Origin: Neonectria sp. B-13
Lineage: Eukaryota > Ascomycota > Sordariomycetes > Hypocreales > Nectriaceae
Assembly (NCBI GenBank): GCA_002682825.1
Contig: NOKP01000012.1
Span: 930,001-994,000 of the forward strand
Length of the DNA: 64,000 nucleotides
Reading direction: 5' to 3'
Shown here one piece after another: positions 56,928-64,000 of the stretch. Numbering within the stretch: the first letter of the stretch is position 1; the number at the start of each line of letters is the position of its first letter. The notes beneath the pieces are model-generated. The model did not search any database, had not been told where the DNA came from, and saw nothing but the letters and a program-made list of their open reading frames with translations. Position numbers and translations under genes: made by a program.

Positions 56928-57371
56928 CTAATCAGTGCGAATACAATTCAATTCACCCAAGGCGGTGTTATCCTCGCATCCTAATTGTGTGTGTAAGTAT
57001 AAGGCAAGACAACGGCTGGAGGCTGCACTTACTTCCGTTTCTGACATTTCCTTGGCCGTCCAACCAGTACTGTTGTCACAGTTAGAAAGCAACACGGAAA
57101 GAGGATAGACATGCTACCTACAGCACAGGCGTCACCCGACGGGTGACGTTCTTGCGTGTTCATCCATGTACAGGATTCATGCACCTTAACTAGAACGACC
57201 ATGAGTTTGCTGCTCTATACTTATTCCAACATTACACTTACGGCCATTGTCAAACGTGTGGTTGAAGTTGTTGGCAACCCACGTTCCGTCAGGAGCCTGT
57301 GTCCATGCACTGGTTCCGACAGCGAGCGACAGGGCCGCAACGAGGGCTGAAAGGGTTGAAGAAGAGTACAT
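56928..57371 (-). CDS. 82-aa secreted cysteine-containing protein, four tiny exons
   Basis: Exons 57371-57242, 57150-57122, 57069-57033, 56980-56928; introns 91, 52 and 52 nt, all with canonical ends and compatible phases. Signal peptide MYSSSTLSALVAALSLAVGT(SA), then WTQAPDGTWVANNFNHTFDN, GDACAYWLDGQGNVRNGRC and ends ELNCIRTD. Three cysteines in the mature part, each from a different exon (2, 4, 4). A small apoplastic or effector-like protein; no family recognised. Exons 2 and 3 are only 29 and 37 nt, so the gene is easily missed; the consistent phasing and the cysteine-rich outcome argue against chance. Confidence 0.62.
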
Positions 57372-59429
57372 GTTGTAAGGTAATTGTATGGACCTGCTGA
57401 TAGTGTTGATGAGAATGTGACAAAGGTGCTGGTCGTCTGTGGGAGGGAATGCCATTTATACAAGAGCCGGTTGTTTGTTCAATCGTTGAGGGGAGGCGAA
57501 TAGCATAGTACGATGGTCCAAACACATTAATGCCGATCCAAGGCCCTGGTATGCATGACTGCATGAAGTCTCTACTTGGTTGAGGCGAGAGAATGGGATG
57601 TCAATCTTCGCACCGACGTGAGGTCCTTGTGACAATACGGCCCAAACAATGCGGCGAGACGCAACTTTCGCGTGCACTAGCTTTTATTTTTCGTATTTTT
57701 GGTGGCTGACGGCCCACCTTGAAAGGATTTTCCGAATCCTTAATTTCGCGTCTGACAAATATTGAGTGCGAGCACAGAGTCCGAGGGCGGCTGGGTGAGT
57801 ACTGCGCCACGTATGGTGAATGGGAGTTAATCCGTGATGCATCTGAACCTCACGGCAGAAATAGCTTTTCTTTGGCCGACAATCATCCTCTGCCTGTCCA
57901 ACATATGGAATTCGTGAACAATCGTAGAAGCATAGTTTGTTCGAGGATGTATTGTATTAGGAAGCACTACAGTTGTGTCCAGAGTGATACCGGGCGTGAT
58001 ATGAAGGACTGAGCTCATTCCAGCTCGCTCATCAGCAGGCGTGATTTGTCGAGCGTCCGGGGTCTGGGCTCATACCTGCTTGGCCACCGACTATTCAGAA
58101 AGTGGGCAATAGACCTTGCGATGAGATCACTGAGGAGAATTAGCCTCACTTAGTGCTTATGGACCACTAAATAAACGGCGACTAGGGGTATTGTAATATG
58201 AGCTAAGAGCTCCTTTAGCGGCGCGGCTCCAGGGTGGTGAAACTTACCCACTTATTGACAGCGATTCATCACCTGGGTTAACTACGTTTATTACGAGAAC
58301 TTATGCATGTGTGGCTGAGCTATGCAAACCGAGCCACTGAGCGAAATCCCGGATTGTTCAGTCACGGTTCAGGGTAAAAGCGGCGGGGCTCCGGAACGCC
58401 TCCAGTTCAGATGGGGCTCGGTAAAACCCATCTCTGGGGTTCTGGGATGGATGATAGTCCTGGGACAGCGGTGGTCCTAGGAACACGACAGTCCAGCAGC
58501 GGTTCTGGGATAGGTGTGGCCCCATTGTTACCTTGGATAGATTGAGGGGCAGACAATAGTTGATCGATCACGACCCATGTGTCAAGTCAAGTCTACACAC
58601 AATTTCGAGACAGTATTTTCGAGATAGCGTTCTTTCACATCACAGTCATCGCTGCTCAACTTTGGCTGGCTATGGCAAGTCCAACATGTCGCTACTCGGA
58701 TAGGGTCTTTCTTCATCGTCTGTCACCAGCGATACCCGAGAACAAAATCAACATCACAATCTTTGACGAAACCAACTAATGCTTGCTTCTTAGTTTATTT
58801 GCGGACATAACGCTAACTAAATAGGACTAAATGTGACGACTCGCGCGCGGATCTGACAAGACACCTGAGACAGAGATTACACATGTAAACAGTTCATCGC
58901 TATGCCAAGTATACTAATCGGAACCTGCTTCATATATTGAAGTACCACACAACTAATACTCGCTCAAATTGGGCCATGGGGTCGCTCCTCAACCTTAATA
59001 TACATCAGAGAACTCAGAAGACTTGGGCCGAGTGAATGATCCCGAGAGGCAACAGGCAGCAAGTGTAGGTTCAATTCAGCCGACTATATAATACCACCAA
59101 ACATAACGATTATCTCAGTTAATATCAACACCATATAACACAAATGTGGCTAATATCATCAAGTTTCCCGGTAAGAGTCTAATACTATCTACATACTAGA
59201 GTTATAGTTGTACACTGATAAAAGCTCTGGTTTAAATCTTGAAAGAGAAAATATACTCGTAATAGGCTAATTACCCCTATTTTTCTTTTGAATAGCTCTA
59301 GTGGTATTTAAAACACATCCACTCAAGATTTAATTCCCAGAACCACTTCTTCATCTTTACAAGATCGCTACATCAGCCAAGCCACTATTTTAGAATAAAC
59401 ATTAGGAAGTCTAGGAACATATCTGGGTT
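57372..59429. other. 2-kb intergenic stretch, no gene supported
   Basis: A C/T/G-rich segment at 58370-58560 repeats CTGGG(G/A) motifs. A short + frame at 58579-58779 has a hydrophobic start but no support. 59100-59330 is AT-rich, the 3' flank of the bZIP gene. Confidence 0.4.
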
Positions 59430-60533
59430 TCAGTGAAGTGTATATGGCGACATGCTTATAATAGTCCCAGCTGGGATCAGATATCCATCAATCATTGTAT
59501 CAATTAGAAGTGATTCTGGCTCTGATTCTGGCAAAGGTGCATAGAGCTGAAGAATCTCCCTGGGGACTGCGTCGAGGTATGGTAGTTTGCTCGCAGCTTC
59601 TTCGGTGGGGTTGCCCTGCTGATATGGGTTGGTCCATGTTGGCGGAACACCTTCCATCTCTGGAGTCAGTGAATTCAATGAATCTGTTGGGATGCTCCCG
59701 CTGCTGCTTAAGCCCCTATAGTAGGGGCTCGTCGAACCACTGTCCAGCTGAAACGCTGAAGAGCAAGGTAAGAAACTATCCACTGATTTCCTCGCCTCAT
59801 TCGCGATATATGTCTGAATGAGAAAGCAGTTACAATCAGTATGCTCTAATAGTTGCATCTTCAGGTGTTGAATCTCGGCAGTCAGGGAGGTTAACTGTGT
59901 CGAGAGATGCTGATTTTGCTCCTCCGCGGCTTGCTTGTGGGAGGTAAGGGCTGACACCTCATCGCGTTTACGCAGACGACATCTAGTTGCAGAGATTTTG
60001 TTACGTTCAAGGATGCGCCGTCGGCGGGTGTCCTTGAGAAACTCATCATCTTCGGCCCTCCTTTTTCGCTGTGCTTTGCCAGTTCTTTTTGGTGTTGGTG
60101 ACTCAACAGTGAGCCTAGAGGCGCTGGTTTCTGATGGGCTTGAACTCGCTTGCGACTCCGTTTGGTTTCCTGACGGGCGAAGCCATCTCTGATCGCCCTC
60201 CGCGGTTGGTGATATTCTGTGTGGGAGTTCACAGCTCTCGAAGGTTTGTGGTGCAGCCATGTACTGGGACGGTGTTCGTGGAAAGCTGAGGCCCAATCCT
60301 ATCGGCATTGGAGAGCTGTCTATCGCTTCCTCAAACAATGAAATATCAGCTGCCGAGTTCGGCGTCGGCTGACATGTCACCCTGTTTCGAGAGTCGGGGG
60401 GAGTAGTTTGTGTTTGATAGTATGGGGGAGACATCAAGTATCCTGAGTATGAAGTCGTGGCTTTGGCATCCTGGCAGGTGCCGAATGGGAGATCCTCCTC
60501 CAGAGGTGAATAAGACTGCACAAAGGCTGACAT
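59430..60533 (-). CDS. bZIP transcription factor, ATF/CREB type (Atf21-like)
   Basis: Single exon, 367 aa. The basic region RRRRILERNKISATRCRLRKRDE and the leucine zipper after it (about residues 175-235) are followed by LLEHTDCNCFLIQTYIANEA, the extension seen in the fungal ATF/CREB bZIP proteins related to S. pombe Atf1/Atf21 and Aspergillus AtfA. The N-terminal half is Ser/Pro/Thr-rich and disordered, suited for transactivation and phosphorylation by a stress MAP kinase. Such factors control stress and spore genes via CRE-like TGACGT sites. The leader upstream (60534-61200) is long and has several short frames, possible uORFs. Confidence 0.88.
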   Translation of the reverse strand: MSAFVQSYSPLEEDLPFGTCQDAKATTSYSGYLMSPPYYQTQTTPPDSRNRVTCQPTPNSAADISLFEEAIDSSPMPIGLGLSFPRTPSQYMAAPQTFESCELPHRISPTAEGDQRWLRPSGNQTESQASSSPSETSASRLTVESPTPKRTGKAQRKRRAEDDEFLKDTRRRRILERNKISATRCRLRKRDEVSALTSHKQAAEEQNQHLSTQLTSLTAEIQHLKMQLLEHTDCNCFLIQTYIANEARKSVDSFLPCSSAFQLDSGSTSPYYRGLSSSGSIPTDSLNSLTPEMEGVPPTWTNPYQQGNPTEEAASKLPYLDAVPREILQLYAPLPESEPESLLIDTMIDGYLIPAGTIISMSPYTLH

Positions 60534-63500
60534 CTAGGATGTAGTTGCCCAGGTGGTGGTGGTGGTGGTTGGTCTGGTCAAAATTGTGCCTTTGGGGAGC
60601 TGGGCGAATCGGGCAATAACCTTTGTGACTGCCGGGTATTTTTTGCCAATGAGGACAGAACAGGACTCCAGGTGCCGTATGTTGTTTGCTGATCACAACA
60701 GACAACGACAGCAGAGCGGCGGGGAGAGGCAGTTGGAGGGCGATTCACAAGAAGAGAAGGTATGAGAGGGTTCAGTCTGGTGACTCTTGGTATCAGAAGC
60801 AACGGTTCACGGCAGAGATATTCAGCGAGGGCTTCTTTTCTAAGATAGAAAAGTGAGCATGGCAAAATAGAGGGCGATGAGACGATGAAATTACACATGG
60901 CCCTCTTGCAAGCCACCAACTAAAATGCGACTCTTGGCGAAGCCCTGGTAGCCGGGACACATAACCAGGCGCGTGAGGGGAAAATAACTTTCTCCACCAG
61001 AGAGCGAGAAGCCCCGATACCCATCTCTGTATGGTCAGCCAGCAATGTTCTCGAATCTGAGAGGAGAGTGGGCCACGTGAACGGAATGTTTCCGGAGGGT
61101 AGCTCTTGGTCTCTCGGCTGTCCAAGACCTTAGGCCAAGTGGCAGAGCCACTGACGGCTCAGTAACTTAAAGAGAGATAGAAAGTTTGCTTGCTAGAAAA
61201 GGGACAGCGCAAAAAGAAAAAGGATTTGAAACCAGAAACAGAGATTTGATGTGATGCTATCGAGGTGCGGTGCATGTGGCCTTATCCGTGGACTTAGCCC
61301 CTCTGGGCAGAAACTTCAATGGTCTTGAGACATGAGCGTATCGGGTGCCTCGAGGCCGGCGTCTTTATTGCCCTCCTCTCCGAATAGGGGGTGCTGCTAC
61401 TTGGCGGATGAGACCGGAGCCCGATCTATCATAGCTCCGGTTATAACCAAGGAACAGCAAACAGCTCCAGCTCCTGGGCTTGACGCCTTGTGGAACTATG
61501 ACAAGAATACGAGGTCCTAGATGAAACGGGGCGGCAGACTCCGAGAATATTCGATGCCCATTGGCTGGTTTAGGGATGTTCGGGAGTCGATGCAGGCGGG
61601 CTCATGTCGGAAAACGTGGATGGAGCATGGGCTGGTGCCCGGAACACTTTGAGTCGGTCACCGTCTCCCAGAACAGCTCTCTGCATCACACAAGAAAGCC
61701 CAAAGCAGCTGGTCCCAAAGCCCTTTTGGCCGCGTCACCACCCGGTCAGCATCTTTGTGCTCCGTGAGATGGGATTCGTCGGGAAGCTTAGCTTACACGG
61801 TGGAGGGGGTGCGGATGCGTCTCTCGTCGACGGGATTGGTGCGCAGAGGTTCCTGCGCAGTAAGGTTTCAACTGTCGTCTAGAACGCCTGGTCTCCAGAA
61901 CAAAATAGTGGCTTGGCCTTTCGCTCAGCCGCTGAAACACGTTTCTCCGACCCCGGCCCACGGGCTCGGGTTGGACTTGGGCTTGCCTAGGTAGCTTTTG
62001 CGGGTTAGCTTGACTTCTCACGGGGTTGATTTGTCCGGCTGAGTCAGGGTCGGGGCTGTGTTTATGCAGATAATCTAAGCCCTTTACGGCGTCAAGCCTT
62101 GTCGGAGCGGCCGATCGAAGGCCAGTGAGAACAACAAAGTCGTTCTCAGCTTTCTCGACATATCAGCATGTGACGTCCACCCCAAGGCCTGTGGTCCGAG
62201 GTAATGAGCTGTCGTTGCGTAAGGGCTGACTCGGGATACCGCCAGTGTGGCCAGTGAGTATGAGGTCTTGGGAGGTTAGGAAATCAAGTCTGCCGCGGTA
62301 ATCATGTCGAGGCTGTGCAGGCTCGAGGCAAACTCCGACACGATGCTACACCACGTAGAAAGGATTCGTCTAAAAATTACGGGTTGGTTTCTTAATCCCG
62401 TAGCTTTTCAGCGTCTCTCCGTAGCTCAAGAGTTCAGACATCAATATCCACTGGGACTAGCAAGACAATCCCAAAGTTGTCAAGCCTCGCCGATATGACT
62501 GGAACGGGGATTAGCTCGCCGATTGGGTCCAACGGTATGCATTCCAGCTCGCCTACCGGCGTCCGCAACAGGTCAAACAGGACGAAGATCGTCTCGATTG
62601 ATGTGATAGGAGCGATGGGAGGCGCGATCCTAGCTTTGCTAGCGCTCCCAGCAAAACACAATAAGCAGAATCCGTCTAGGAGGGAAGCTAATGTGTTGCA
62701 ATTACGGAATAATGTGTCACGAGTTGAGTTCTTTATCTCGAGCTTAGTAGTTTAAAGTTCATTTCTAAACCTTGGCATCCGACCTGAACCTAGACTATCT
62801 ACCTTTTCCATTTAACTTTTTCCCCAACGCCACATAATAATCCTACCCCTGATTTCAAGATGCGCAGCAGATTGGCGAGCATTCCACACCAGCTCCACAC
62901 ACCCCATGTGATAGCTGGGTCTGGCCTCGGGGTAAAGGGTCGGTCCGGAGCGCGAGGGTGAGTGATCACGTGGATCAACACATCGTAGTGAGCAATGTGG
63001 GTCACGGTCTAGTAATGAACAAAAGGTAGTATTATATAACCAAGCGTATGATAGCTAGAGAGCTCAAGGCTCCTTTCTAATGTGATGAGTGAACATGTAA
63101 AGATACAATAGGGATCTGATTGACCATGTAAATGATGAGGAACTTGAACATGGTGGTTATTGTGAGATGGTGGTGATTTGTCTGTAATGGGAGGGGGAAG
63201 TGGGTATGTCCTGGTTCTGCTAGTTGTGACTGACTGCCTGGTCCCAACCAGGCCGTGACACCCTAGCAGCTCCTAGAACCACAGGGTGGTGTATTTATCT
63301 TAAGATGATTGTAACTAGCCAGAAGTGGGATAGCTGGAGACTGGCGAGGGAGCGAGGGAACCGCTAGTCCACTGCTCTGAAGGATCTATCGAGACGCTAC
63401 ATCGAAACTAGCTATATATATCACCAGCTGAAGTTGACATTGAGAGGCCAGAAATTGATCTATTCAGCATTACAGACCCACCTTTACTATCCATAGTATC

Positions 63501-64000
63501 ACATCTAATGGCTGGGATAAATGGGGTAAAAGCTCCTGACTTCTATCTATCCTAGCGGAAAAGGAAGGTCATTAAATACATGATTTGGTCTGTAAAAAGG
63601 GACAGGCATCGTGCCATCTAGAGTGATAAGAAAGGAAGGGAAACGTGCTATCTAGTATGACTAGGTTGTTGGGGGCATTAAGGTTTGTTGAGAGGGGTTA
63701 AGCGGATCAACCTTTGTAAGACCATCGGGCCTAGAAAGCTTGTCATGTGGGGGAACCATGTGATGGCTAATTCAATGTGGCACATGGCGCCAAATCCACG
63801 CTTAACCAGTGCATCTATTGTTACTCACCAACTTCCCTCACTCTTTCCAGAAAGAAGCTTGTTACAATTATCTACTATATACTATCTACTTTATTACCTT
63901 GGTCTTTTAGATAATATTAAGTGAGGCTGAAATACTCTAAGTATATGCATGATGTATTCTCTCTTATGTAGAACTTTATGCGCCTTAGCTATCAATACAA
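60534..64000. other. 3.5-kb stretch without a convincing gene
   Basis: 60534-61200 is the 5' region of the bZIP gene. Beyond it only short frames occur. The best, 62477-62755 (+) and its antisense 62434-62661 (-), overlap each other and neither has a domain, signal peptide or splice support. 63000-64000 is AT-rich. Confidence 0.45.

Noticed and set aside
62434..62755. Overlapping frames on both strands near the right end
   Set aside because: Neither strand shows a domain, signal peptide, splice sites or codon bias that would favour it.
1..64000. A secondary-metabolite gene cluster around the TmpB-like gene
   Set aside because: No PKS, NRPS module with carrier, terpene cyclase or tailoring set is adjacent; neighbours are unrelated.

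Overview
The window is genomic DNA of a filamentous ascomycete, most likely a Sordariomycete. Genes have short introns (about 45-105 nt) with GT...CTAAC/CTGAC...AG signals. The protein families (Zn2Cys6 regulators, Clr5-domain protein, TmpB-like synthetase, GPI-anchored wall proteins, NACHT relics) are typical of that group. There are no bacterial features, rRNA or recognised tRNA genes. All gene models were spliced by eye; single exon borders may be off by a few bases.

Layout. 0-17 kb: a partial enoyl-CoA hydratase/isomerase; a 1013-aa NRPS-like adenylation enzyme fused to a membrane flavin-reductase-like domain (TmpB type); an FMP42-type MFS carrier; a secreted protein of unknown function; a small hydrophilic stress-type protein; a 2-Cys peroxiredoxin; and a GPI-anchored Ecm33/Sps2-like protein broken by one base. 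17-31.5 kb is a decayed, repeat-rich island. It holds two separate relics of the same amino-acid permease family, a GPI-anchored aspartic protease (intact), a dead monooxygenase/SDR divergent pair, a six-cysteine secreted protein, a NACHT relic, a DUF6594-like fragment, an intact multi-membrane protein of unknown function, and several palindromes, tandem repeats and a MITE-like element.

31.5-44 kb: a hypothetical protein; an MFS sugar (maltose-permease type) transporter behind an array of CGGTGGGAG motifs; a dynamin-like GTPase that appears to continue into an FG-nucleoporin-like tail; a Zn2Cys6 regulator divergent from it; and a secreted beta-lactamase-like protein that has lost the catalytic SxxK. 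44-60.5 kb: a second Zn2Cys6 regulator with a 24-nt microexon, divergent from an NAD(P)-binding epimerase-like gene; a GPI-anchored GH12 protein; a Clr5-domain protein; a truncated LaeA-type methyltransferase; a tiny four-exon secreted protein; and an Atf21-like bZIP factor. 60.5-64 kb shows no convincing gene.

The genes do not form an obvious biosynthetic cluster. The themes are cell surface and secretion (Ecm33-like, yapsin-like protease, GH12, beta-lactamase-like, three or four small secreted proteins), regulators placed next to probable target genes, and a central graveyard of genes lost by truncation and frameshift.
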